From the NCBI GenBank assembly GCA_040902585.1, contig JBBDXA010000220.1, positions 1-14,558 of the forward strand: 14,558 nucleotides of DNA. Direction: 5' to 3'. Both the position numbers and the translations under genes were made by a program. The stretch comes from JBBDXA01 sp040902585. Lineage in GTDB: Bacteria; Planctomycetota; Phycisphaerae; Phycisphaerales; Phycisphaeraceae. Shown here in pieces: positions 6,118 to 12,643 of this stretch. The notes under the pieces are model-generated. The model was not told where the DNA came from and did not search any database. It was given only the letters and a program-made list of their open reading frames with translations. Numbering within the stretch: position 1 is the stretch's first letter; the number at the start of each line of letters is the position of its first letter.

Positions 6118-8181
6118 ATGAAAACCAGCCTCAACTGGCTCAATCGCTACCTCGGCAAGCCCGCGTCGTATGACGATGTGTGTCGGTTGCTGCCCGATGT
6201 CGGCCTGCCCATCGAGACCGATCAGTCCGGCCCCGTCACCACCTTCGGTGGCGCGAGTGACATCGCGTTTGAAACCGAAATCACCAGCAACCGCAGCGAT
6301 TGCCTCAGTCACGTGGGCCTGGCGCGGGAAGTGGCGGCCGCCTCGGGTAACAACCTGAAACTGCCCGACTGCGTTCTGCCGAGCGCGGGCAGCGAGAAGG
6401 TCGAATCGCTCACGAAAGTCACCTGCGAAGATCCAGCCCTCTGCCCGCTCTACATCGCGCGAGTGATTCGCAACGTGAAAGTCGGGCCCAGTCCGCAGTG
6501 GATGATCGATGTCCTGGAAGCGGTCGGCCTTCGTACCGTCAACAACGTGGTCGATATCACCAACTTCGTGCTGCTGGAACTCGGCCAGCCGCTGCATGCG
6601 TTTGACATGAAGCGCCTGCGCGGCGGCAGGATCATCGTTCGCCGCGCCAAGGCGGGCGAGCAGTTCATCGCGATCGACGGCACGAAACACACACTCGCGG
6701 ATCACATGCTGGTCATCGCGGACAGCGAAGTGCCCGTGGCTGTGGCGGGCGTGATGGGCGGCAAGGACAGTGAAGTCGGCCAGGAGACGACGGACATCCT
6801 GCTGGAGTCGGCGATGTTCGATCCGCTGAGCGTTCGCCGCACGGGCAGGGCGCTCAAACTCAAGAGCGATTCGAGTTACCGCTTCGAGCGCGGGGTCGAT
6901 CCGCTGGGCGTGGAGACGGCGAGCAAGAGGGCGGCGAAGCTCATCTGCGAACTGGCGGGTGGCACGCTGGCACAAGGCGTGATCCGCGTGGGCATCGCGC
7001 CGCCGACGCCTCGCGCCATCACCATGCGCATCGCTCGCTGCAACGCGCTGCTCGGCACGGACCTGAGCGCGGACGTGATGCTCGGCCTGCTTGATCGCCT
7101 GGGCCTGTTCCCCAAGCATGACGGCCACGGCATCATCACCTGCATCGTCCCCACCTTCCGTCTCGATCTGGAACGCGAAGTTGATCTGATCGAAGAGATC
7201 GCCCGCAGCTACGGCCTGAACCACATCGCCAAGCACGACAAGATCGAACTCGTCGTGCGACCCGTGCAGCCTGTGCGCGTCGCCCAGCGCAAGCTGCGCG
7301 AAGCCTTGGTTTCGCATGGCTTTCACGAGACGATGACGTTCAGCTTCGTCGGCGAGAAGCAGGGGCAGCCGTTCCTCCCGGCAGGGTGCGAACCGGTGAT
7401 CGTGGATCACGATCGCTGCCGGAGCGAGCCGATGCTTCGCCCTTCGCTGCTGCCGAGTCTGCTGGCTTGCCGCAAACGCAATCAGGATGTGGGCAATGCG
7501 AATGTGAAGGTGTTTGAACTGGCGACCACCTGGCGGCGCGAAGGCGGCGAGATTCGGGAACGCACAACGCTCGCGCTCGTTGCGGACATCACCGACACAG
7601 GGTCGCGCGATGCGGCGGCGAGCATGGCTCTGCGGGCCTTGCGCGGCGCGATCGAAGAGATGATCGAAGCCGTCGGCGGCAGCGGGAGCGCGGTCAGTAT
7701 CACGCCGGCTGAGTCGAGCCTGCACAGTCATGCCGGCTCGGTCGCCGTCGGAGGCAAGGCGATCGGCACACTTGGCGTTCTTTGTGATCATCTGGTTTCC
7801 CTATTCGATCTTCAGTCGCATGTCGTCGTTGCGGAACTCGATCTGGTGTCGCTGCTCTCGCTGTATCCACCAGCCCAGAAGGCCAGTGCGCTGGCGAAAT
7901 ATCCGGCGATCGAGCGCGACCTTTCTTTCGTCGTCGGCGATGAGGTCCGCTGGGCGGACATCGAGGCGAACGTGCAGGCCACCAAGCCTGCCATGCTCGA
8001 GTCGCTCGCCTTCGTCGGCTCCTACCGCGGCAAGCCGATTCCCGCGGGGCGTAAGAGCGTGACGCTGCGGATGATCTTCCGCGAACCTTTGCGCACACTG
8101 CGGCACGAAGAGGTTGATCCGCAGGTGGCTCAGGTGGTCGAGCGCGTCAAGGCATCGCTCGGTGCGGAACTGCGCACCTGA
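6118..8181 (+). CDS. pheT: Phenylalanine--tRNA ligase beta subunit, short form
   Basis: A 687-residue PheRS beta subunit, the structural and editing half of the alpha2-beta2 enzyme that charges tRNA-Phe. It begins with the usual MKTSLNWLNRYL. The expected EMAP-type tRNA-binding domain (about 100 residues, B2) is absent, and the chain passes directly to the segment FETEITSNRSDCLSHVGLAREVAA near residues 51-74. The B3/B4 editing region follows (about 100-275, with VNNVVDITNFVLLELGQPLHAFD and AGVMGG), then B5 (about 300-370, ending DLIEEIARSYG), the catalytic-like core, and a C-terminal FDX-ACB anticodon-binding domain (about 594-687, YPAIERDLSFVV). E. coli PheT is about 795 residues, so this is a shortened form. 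pheS is not adjacent. GGGGAG lies about 11 nt upstream of the ATG. Confidence 0.96.
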   Translation: MKTSLNWLNRYLGKPASYDDVCRLLPDVGLPIETDQSGPVTTFGGASDIAFETEITSNRSDCLSHVGLAREVAAASGNNLKLPDCVLPSAGSEKVESLTKVTCEDPALCPLYIARVIRNVKVGPSPQWMIDVLEAVGLRTVNNVVDITNFVLLELGQPLHAFDMKRLRGGRIIVRRAKAGEQFIAIDGTKHTLADHMLVIADSEVPVAVAGVMGGKDSEVGQETTDILLESAMFDPLSVRRTGRALKLKSDSSYRFERGVDPLGVETASKRAAKLICELAGGTLAQGVIRVGIAPPTPRAITMRIARCNALLGTDLSADVMLGLLDRLGLFPKHDGHGIITCIVPTFRLDLEREVDLIEEIARSYGLNHIAKHDKIELVVRPVQPVRVAQRKLREALVSHGFHETMTFSFVGEKQGQPFLPAGCEPVIVDHDRCRSEPMLRPSLLPSLLACRKRNQDVGNANVKVFELATTWRREGGEIRERTTLALVADITDTGSRDAAASMALRALRGAIEEMIEAVGGSGSAVSITPAESSLHSHAGSVAVGGKAIGTLGVLCDHLVSLFDLQSHVVVAELDLVSLLSLYPPAQKASALAKYPAIERDLSFVVGDEVRWADIEANVQATKPAMLESLAFVGSYRGKPIPAGRKSVTLRMIFREPLRTLRHEEVDPQVAQVVERVKASLGAELRT

Positions 8182-8583
8182 TCACTCCCGGTAACCCAGC
8201 ACCACGAGCAGGCACGCATCGCCTGCAATCACGTTCATGCCCAAGTCCCTCGCCCGTTCCACGGACGCATCGTTCTCAGCGCCGGGCTGCATCCAGACGT
8301 GTTTGATTCCCAGTTCGCCCGCCTGTTCGATGATGTCTTCGGTGATCGCGGGCGGCGTGATGATCGAGATGCCGTGCGGAACCTGCGGCAGCGAGGCGAG
8401 ATCGGGATAGGCTTTCAACCCTTCGATTTGGTCAGCCCGTGGATTCACGGGGAAGACTTCCCGCGCATGCTGCTGATACACGCGCAGGACTTTGTTGCCG
8501 TACTTGGCGCGATTGGTGGACGCACCGACCACCGCGTGTGGCGAGCCATCGAGAAAGGCGTGGATGCGATCGGAGAGGTTCAT
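8182..8583 (-). CDS. CoA-binding domain protein (YccU type)
   Basis: A 133-residue single-domain Rossmann-fold protein of the CoA-binding family, like E. coli YccU. The nucleotide-binding signature VVGASTNRAKYGNKVLRVY lies at about residues 18-36, followed by VFPVNPRADQIEGLKAYPDL, a strand-helix unit ISIITPPAITEDII, and HVWMQPGAEN near 95-104. These motifs match the domain that binds CoA in succinyl-CoA synthetase, but no ligase half is present and the physiological role of the family is unclear. The frame is open upstream to 8793, but that extension is encoded by the palindromic repeat and does not look like protein, so the start is set at the ATG at 8583. Its stop codon abuts the pheT stop with no gap. 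It lies downstream of eda on the same strand. Confidence 0.9.
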   Translation of the reverse strand: MNLSDRIHAFLDGSPHAVVGASTNRAKYGNKVLRVYQQHAREVFPVNPRADQIEGLKAYPDLASLPQVPHGISIITPPAITEDIIEQAGELGIKHVWMQPGAENDASVERARDLGMNVIAGDACLLVVLGYRE

Positions 8584-8595
8584 GGCAGAGAGGTT

Positions 8596-8672
8596 TGGAG
8601 CACCATCCCGGCAGGGTGGTGCATGCGGGTAACCGTACGCCTCCAGCACCGCCCTGCCGGGACGGTGCTCCA
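8596..8672. repeat. Second REPIN-like element, a different palindrome family
   Basis: The left arm 8596-8622 (starting tggagcaccatcccggcagg) and the right arm 8646-8672 are reverse complements at 25 of 27 positions, separated by 23 nt. Each arm also folds alone: GCACCA with TGGTGC plus CCC with GGG on the left, GCACCG with CGGTGC on the right. It fills the 127-nt gap between eda and the CoA-binding gene and could stabilise or terminate the eda transcript. Confidence 0.82.
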
Positions 8673-8710
8673 GCTCTGATCTTCTCACGCACGTGGTGAG
8701 AGAATTCCAC

Positions 8711-9340
8711 TCATGCGTTGCGCACCGCTTCAAGCATGCGCCTCGCGCGCTCTTCGATGCGGTCGAACGCGGCATTGGCGATGTCGTTGCCATCGAAGAG
8801 CGTGTTGACGAAGCCGACGGCGTGAGCGCCGGCCTTGATGAAGGCGGCGCAGTTGTTCAGGTGAACGCCGCTGGTGGGGACGATCTTCAGGAAGGGCAGC
8901 GGCCCGAGCGTCTGCTTGACCCAGACCGGCTCCTGCTGCGGGAAGACTTTGACCAGCGAAGCTCCCGCGCGGTGGGCCAGGAGCATTTCCGTCGGCGTCG
9001 AGCAGCCGGGCATCACGGCTGCGCCGCGCTCGACGGCCGCCTTGATCACTTCCACATCGACCACCGGCGAGACGATGAACTTCGCTCCCGCGTCGATCGA
9101 CTGATGCACTTCTTCGGCCGAGAGCACGGTGCCGGCTCCGACGACGACTTCATCGTTTCCAGATGCAAACTTGCGGATCAGGTCGAGCGCCCCGGGCGTG
9201 TTGAGTGTGAACTCGATGATCCTGAATCCGCCGCGCACCGCCGCCGCCATCGCGGGGCCCGCATGCTGGCCGTGCGGTGTGCGCAGGATGGCCGAGGCGC
9301 GTTGGGCGGAATAGAAATCGACGAACTGCGAAGGATTCAT
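8711..9340 (-). CDS. eda: 2-dehydro-3-deoxyphosphogluconate (KDPG/KHG) aldolase
   Basis: A 209-residue class I aldolase of the Entner-Doudoroff pathway. It splits 2-keto-3-deoxy-6-phosphogluconate into pyruvate and glyceraldehyde 3-phosphate, and many members also use 4-hydroxy-2-oxoglutarate. Key residues are in place: Arg20 in AILRT, the catalytic Glu43 in IIEFTLNTPGAL, the GAGTVL strand (68-73), FIVSP (88-92), MPGCSTPTE (110-118), the Schiff-base Lys131 in SLVKVFPQ and the phosphate-binding PTSGV (155-159, commonly PTGGV). Length is normal for the family. The ATG at 9340 is chosen because an upstream ATG at 9376 adds only a non-conserved leader. No other Entner-Doudoroff gene is in the window. 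A small hairpin (8683-8701) follows the stop codon and may help end the transcript. Confidence 0.93.
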   Translation of the reverse strand: MNPSQFVDFYSAQRASAILRTPHGQHAGPAMAAAVRGGFRIIEFTLNTPGALDLIRKFASGNDEVVVGAGTVLSAEEVHQSIDAGAKFIVSPVVDVEVIKAAVERGAAVMPGCSTPTEMLLAHRAGASLVKVFPQQEPVWVKQTLGPLPFLKIVPTSGVHLNNCAAFIKAGAHAVGFVNTLFDGNDIANAAFDRIEERARRMLEAVRNA

Positions 9341-9431
9341 GGGTGCAACTAAATGCGGAAGAAGGGACAGGCCCATCGGCGTGATGACGGCGCGGAATGA
9401 TCTCAGTCCAAAGATCCTCGTCGCGGGACTC

Positions 9432-10742
9432 CTAGTTGTTGCCGACGGGATTGGGCACCGAGCCGCCGGTCTGCGGTTGACCGACGTTGAAGGTGGTCGT
9501 TGCCGTGGGGTTGGACGAACTGACCGAACCTGTGAACTGCTTGATGAGGTGGCCGGTGGATGCGTTGGGCGCGAACTGAATCACATCCAGCGTGAAGCCA
9601 ACCGGCGTCTCGATTCCGCCCGAGGTGTAGTTCACCGTCGCGCCGTAGCTGCCCGTCTGCACGCCGTTGTCGAAGATGATCGCGCTGCCGCTGGCGAAGC
9701 CCTGCACCGGCAAGCTGACGGAGGTCGGCCCGAGACTCGAGTTGGTGGCGATGGTGCCGCCGTTGGGCAGGGTCAGGACGAGGTCCAGATTGCTGTACAT
9801 GGAACTGAAATCGAGGAAGGCGACGAGCGAACCCGGCGCGGTGCCCTGCGGCGGTGTGCCGCCGTTGTCGTTGGGCACGTCCTTGAAGAAGTTGAACGAG
9901 GTGAAAATGCGATCGTTGGGGCGGGGCGAATTGTTCTCCGCCAGTCGCTGGCGGTTGCCGTTGAAGCCGCCGTTCTGACCCTGATTGACGTTGGCGGCAA
10001 ACTCGCCGCGCAGACCTTCCTCGACGCCGGTTTTGCCATAATCGGAACCGCCGTCCAGACTGTTCTTCTTCTTGAGGTGCTGCCCGGGGCCTTCTTTTTT
10101 CTGCGTTTTGTTGTCGACGTTGACCTGTCCCTTGGCGAGGAAGGTCGGCGGGATGAACCCGCCGCGCCCGTTCACCTGCGACAGATGGCTTTCGGTCACC
10201 ACGACCTGGCAGCCGAGCTGGTTGTCCTGCACCGCGGCCGTCGATCCGCGGATAGCCAGCGTTGCTGAGGGCGTGTGAATGCGAGCTTCGTGTTCCTCAG
10301 CGGCGACTTCGACTTTGTACTCGGTTCGGCCGTAACGCATGCCGACATCGGTCTTCACTTTGCCGTCCTTGCGAATGGCTTCGAGCACGCGCACATCGCC
10401 GAAGCTGTCGACCGTCACGGTGTGGTTGCCGTCGATGGTGAACTGCACCGCGCTGCGAATGCTGGTGCGAATGTCCCAGCCGACTTTGAGCTCCATTCCC
10501 ACGGTCGCGCGTTGCCAGGGTTGATCGGCACCGGGGCGAATCTGAACCATGCCCTCAATGGCGACGATCTGAATCTTCAGCGAGTCAGCGGCGGCGGCGA
10601 CGGCGGGCGCATCGACAGCGGCAGGCGCGGGAGCCACCGGCGGTTTGTCCTGAAGCGCCGAGGCGACGACGGACAGGCTCATGGCAAGCGTGAGCGCCAG
10701 CGCTGCTCGAAACAGGGACACGAAAGGTTGGGTCGTCTTCAT
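9432..10742 (-). CDS. Secreted FecR-domain protein
   Basis: A 436-residue exported protein. The N-terminus is a signal peptide (MKTTQPFVSLFRAALALTLA, cleavage near residue 30), followed by a Pro/Ala-rich linker at about 32-52. A FecR-type domain covers about residues 55-185: VQIRPGADQPWQRATVGMEL, GWDIRTSIRSAVQFTI, and the signature-like TPSATLAIRGSTAAV near 157-171. In classical FecR the domain lies behind a membrane anchor and senses iron; here no membrane helix, FecI or TonB receptor is seen, so iron sensing should not be assumed. Stand-alone secreted FecR proteins are common in Planctomycetes. The C-terminal 220 residues are rich in Asn, Gly, Ser and Thr, possibly surface-exposed beta structure. 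It has an AT-rich region with promoter-like boxes just upstream and is probably monocistronic. Confidence 0.85.
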   Translation of the reverse strand: MKTTQPFVSLFRAALALTLAMSLSVVASALQDKPPVAPAPAAVDAPAVAAAADSLKIQIVAIEGMVQIRPGADQPWQRATVGMELKVGWDIRTSIRSAVQFTIDGNHTVTVDSFGDVRVLEAIRKDGKVKTDVGMRYGRTEYKVEVAAEEHEARIHTPSATLAIRGSTAAVQDNQLGCQVVVTESHLSQVNGRGGFIPPTFLAKGQVNVDNKTQKKEGPGQHLKKKNSLDGGSDYGKTGVEEGLRGEFAANVNQGQNGGFNGNRQRLAENNSPRPNDRIFTSFNFFKDVPNDNGGTPPQGTAPGSLVAFLDFSSMYSNLDLVLTLPNGGTIATNSSLGPTSVSLPVQGFASGSAIIFDNGVQTGSYGATVNYTSGGIETPVGFTLDVIQFAPNASTGHLIKQFTGSVSSSNPTATTTFNVGQPQTGGSVPNPVGNN

Positions 10743-10776
10743 TCTGTTTCACCGCCGAATTAAGGAAAGGGTACCT

Positions 10777-10809
10777 TTTATATCATCGCTCAAAACAGGG
10801 ATTAGTCAA
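10777..10809 (-). promoter_or_regulatory. Possible proximal promoter of the FecR gene
   Basis: On the minus strand TTGACT (10804-10809) and TATAAA (10777-10782) each match sigma70 boxes in five of six positions, about 35 bp before the FecR start. The 21-bp spacer is longer than usual, so one of the boxes may be fortuitous. Confidence 0.3.
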
Positions 10810-10887
10810 GGTTTAAGATCGGAGCGGAGGCGATCCGATTCTGCGGCACCGGTCGTCCAAACTCGCTCGGCATCCGGGTTTCCCCGA

Positions 10888-11003
10888 GGTAGACAGATGT
10901 CTACCATACCCCCTACCCCCTGGTAGCCATTTGAAGTTAAGTGCTGCATGGGACAGGCTTTCGGGAATGGCTACCCCGTGTCTACCCCGTGTCTACTAGA
11001 CAC
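10888..11003. repeat. Nested palindromes and tandem copies with a GTAGAC/GTCTAC core
   Basis: Seen directly: GGTAGAC-AGAT-GTCTACC (10888-10905); a 10-bp inverted pair GGTAGCCATT (10922-10931) and AATGGCTACC (10966-10975); an 11-bp tandem CTACCCCGTGT twice (10971-10992); and the odd-length palindrome GTGTCTACTAGACAC (10989-11003). The density of one core suggests protein binding sites or a recombination site, but no integrase or regulator lies next to it. Confidence 0.7.
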
Positions 11004-11116
11004 CGTTGGCGAGCACGTTGGGAGCATTCTTGGGCGAACGGATCGCCGGCCCCGCTTGGAGCGCGGCAACCGGGCCGGCGCGAAACGATCGCGCGGCCCG
11101 CAGGGGATACCCATAC

Positions 11117-11145
11117 ATTATACTAAAGTACGTTTCGCCTTGCAA
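11117..11145 (-). promoter_or_regulatory. Sigma70-like promoter reading towards the FecR gene
   Basis: On the minus strand TTGCAA (11140-11145) is separated by exactly 17 bp from a perfect TATAAT (11117-11122). Transcription would start near 11110 and pass through the GC hairpin and the GTAGAC palindromes before reaching FecR at 10742, giving a structured leader of about 370 nt or a separate small RNA. Confidence 0.45.
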
Positions 11146-11165
11146 CGCGCCAAGGGCGGTTTGAT

Positions 11166-11251
11166 TGGCTGGGGCTGAGGCTGGGCAACGCGGCTTCTGG
11201 TGGGCACCAGGTGCTTCGGGCCGGGGCTTGCGCGGACTCCAGCCCCAGCCA
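11166..11251. repeat. Inverted repeat downstream of the original mazG stop
   Basis: TGGCTGGGGCTG (11166-11177) pairs perfectly with CAGCCCCAGCCA (11240-11251). The enclosed segment contains a tight palindrome CTGGTGGGCACCAG (11197-11210). Its place after the ancestral mazG end suggests a terminator or a further palindromic repeat family. Confidence 0.6.
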
Positions 11252-11272
11252 CCGATTGCAGCGCACTGCCGC

Positions 11273-11331
11273 TCAAAGCCGGTCGTAGTTTTCCAGCCTG
11301 CCGCGGGCCTTTTCGATTGGGTATTTCGCTT
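11273..11331 (-). pseudogene. Severed 3' end of the mazG-like gene
   Basis: On the minus strand, directly beyond the left end of the IS, the codons read YPIEKARGRLENYDRL and then TGA (11273-11275). Joined to the upstream fragment ending KKNEAK, after removing the IS and one target-site copy, this restores a continuous reading frame with the basic, Tyr-containing C-terminus typical of small MazG-like proteins. It has no start of its own and is not expected to be translated. Confidence 0.88.
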
Positions 11332-11345
11332 CACTAGTGTCCGGT
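11323..11345. repeat. Left target-site duplication and left inverted repeat of the IS
   Basis: ATTTCGCTT at 11323-11331 is repeated exactly after the other end of the IS at 12660-12668. The next base, C, also matches, so the duplication is 9 or 10 bp. The left terminal repeat CACTAGTGTCCGGT occupies 11332-11345. Confidence 0.93.
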
Positions 11346-11443
11346 TAACGATTGTGTCAATTTCGGTTCCGCACTTGTTTTTCAGTGGTTCTAACGTCCC
11401 ATGACCCGGTACACGACTTCAATTCAAACGCCGCTTTCTGGCA

Positions 11444-11469
11444 TCCTTGAGGCTTTCCAACCTCAAGGA
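11444..11469 (+). promoter_or_regulatory. Hairpin masking the transposase ribosome binding site
   Basis: TCCTTGAGG (11444-11452) and CCTCAAGGA (11461-11469) form a perfect 9-bp stem with an 8-nt loop. The 3' arm contains most of the Shine-Dalgarno AAGGAG (11465-11470), six bases before the transposase ATG. In the mRNA the site would be paired, which should hold down transposase translation, a known theme for insertion sequences such as IS10 and IS50. Confidence 0.65.
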
Positions 11470-11476
11470 GTCGCCG

Positions 11477-12643
11477 ATGTACCAGGGCCGCAGCGTCTTT
11501 GCTCAACTCGTCGAACTGTTGCCGCGCAAAGCATTCGACAACGCGGTGCGCCGTTATCGCGGCCAGCGGAAGGTTCGCAAACTCTCGTGCATGGATCAAC
11601 TTCTGTGCATGATCTTCGCGCAGCTCACGGGCCGGTCGAGCTTGCGCGAGACCGTGTTGTGTCTGCGGGCGCTGGGACCGCGACGCTATCACTGCGGCAT
11701 CCGCGCCGCGCCGGCGCGCAGCACGCTGGCGGACGCCAACGAGAATCGCGACTATCGCATCTTCGAGGACACCGCGCTGGCGATGATCGCCGCGACACAG
11801 CCCACGCTGCCGGTGGACACCGACCTGCTCCGACTGCATGCGCGCATCTACGCGATCGATTCGACGACCATCGATCTGTGCCTGACGTTGTTTCCATGGG
11901 CGAAATTCAGGCGGAACAAAGCCGCGGTCAAGGCTCACACCGTTCTGGACGTGGGCACGGGCGTTCCCGTATTTGTGCGTATTTCCGACGGGAACACGCA
12001 CGATCTGTGGATGCTCGATCAGATCGTCCCGCAGCCCGGCGCGTTCTACGTGATGGATCGCGGCTACGTCGACTTCGCGCGCCTCTACCGCATGCATCAG
12101 GCCGGCGCGTTCTTCGTGACCCGCGCCAAACGCAACATGGACTATGGTGTGCGCGAGCGCCGCACGGTCGAGCGGAGCGGCGCGGTGACGAGCGATTGGT
12201 TGGTGCGACTGCGCGGGCCCAAGTCGCGCACGCTCTATCCCGACACGCTGCGCGTCATCCGCTTCATCGATCCACTCACCGGCAAGCGATTCCGATTCCT
12301 GACCAACCACCTCACGCTCGACGCTGTCACGATCGCCCTGCTCTATCGCAAACGATGGCGAATCGAACTGTTCTTCAAGTGGATCAAGCAACACCTGCAC
12401 ATCAAGGCGTTCTTCGGCACAACGCCCAACGCCGTGAAGACGCAGGTGTGGATCGCGGTGATCGTCTACGTGTTGGTGGTGAAGGTGAAGCATCGGTATC
12501 AACTGTCGCAAGAGCTGAACGAAATATTTCAGGTCCTCGGCGTCACGCTGAGCGAAAAAGTGCCTGTTTTTGAGCTATTCTCGCAAAGTGGAGCGCCATA
12601 TATTGAGGACACGGATCGTAACCAGTTGACGCTATTCGACTAA
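11477..12643 (+). CDS. IS4-family DDE transposase
   Basis: A 388-residue transposase that cuts and rejoins the IS ends. An N-terminal helical domain of the DUF4372 type (about residues 5-75, GRSVFAQLVELLPRKAFDNA, LSCMDQLLCMIFAQLTGRSS LRE) precedes the DDE_Tnp_1 catalytic domain. The first Asp is in YAIDSTTIDLCL, the second in FYVMDRGYVDF, and the Glu in YRKRWRIELFFKWIKQHL, which is the Y-(2)-R-(3)-E-(6)-K signature of IS4. The C-terminus ends LTLFD. The frame is open ten codons further up, but the ATG at 11477 has an AAGGAG ribosome binding site six bases ahead, so it is chosen. The stop codon lies within 20 bp of the right IS end. No frameshift or truncation is visible. Confidence 0.96.
   Translation: MYQGRSVFAQLVELLPRKAFDNAVRRYRGQRKVRKLSCMDQLLCMIFAQLTGRSSLRETVLCLRALGPRRYHCGIRAAPARSTLADANENRDYRIFEDTALAMIAATQPTLPVDTDLLRLHARIYAIDSTTIDLCLTLFPWAKFRRNKAAVKAHTVLDVGTGVPVFVRISDGNTHDLWMLDQIVPQPGAFYVMDRGYVDFARLYRMHQAGAFFVTRAKRNMDYGVRERRTVERSGAVTSDWLVRLRGPKSRTLYPDTLRVIRFIDPLTGKRFRFLTNHLTLDAVTIALLYRKRWRIELFFKWIKQHLHIKAFFGTTPNAVKTQVWIAVIVYVLVVKVKHRYQLSQELNEIFQVLGVTLSEKVPVFELFSQSGAPYIEDTDRNQLTLFD

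Larger units (their letters stand above)
10743..11272. other. Non-coding region of about 530 bp upstream of the FecR gene
   Basis: No convincing protein is encoded here on either strand. The stretch contains AT-rich promoter-like DNA beside the FecR gene, a cluster of GTAGAC/GTCTAC palindromes (10888-11003), a GC-rich hairpin (cgccggccc at 11044-11052 with gggccggcg at 11072-11080), a strong minus-strand promoter candidate (11117-11145) and a third palindromic repeat (11166-11251). The right limit is the original stop codon of the disrupted mazG-like gene. Confidence 0.7.

Noticed and set aside
5905..7791. Very long open frame (628 codons) antisense to pheT
   Set aside because: Same reason: pheT is unmistakable, and the antisense product is His/Arg/Ala-rich without domains.
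8584..8793. N-terminal extension of the CoA-binding protein to an ATG at 8793
   Set aside because: The extension is translated palindromic repeat plus the end of eda and overlaps eda; the ATG at 8583 fits the family length.
8693..9352. Plus-strand open frame opposite eda
   Set aside because: eda on the minus strand has all catalytic residues; the plus-strand product has no recognisable feature.
10948..11334. Small open frames in the non-coding stretch on both strands
   Set aside because: They run through palindromes and the mazG remnant, lack ribosome binding sites and have no protein-like pattern.
11357..12511. Open frames overlapping the transposase on both strands (also 11401-12573 on +)
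   Set aside because: The transposase frame has DDE motifs and a ribosome binding site; the others are shadows without motifs.
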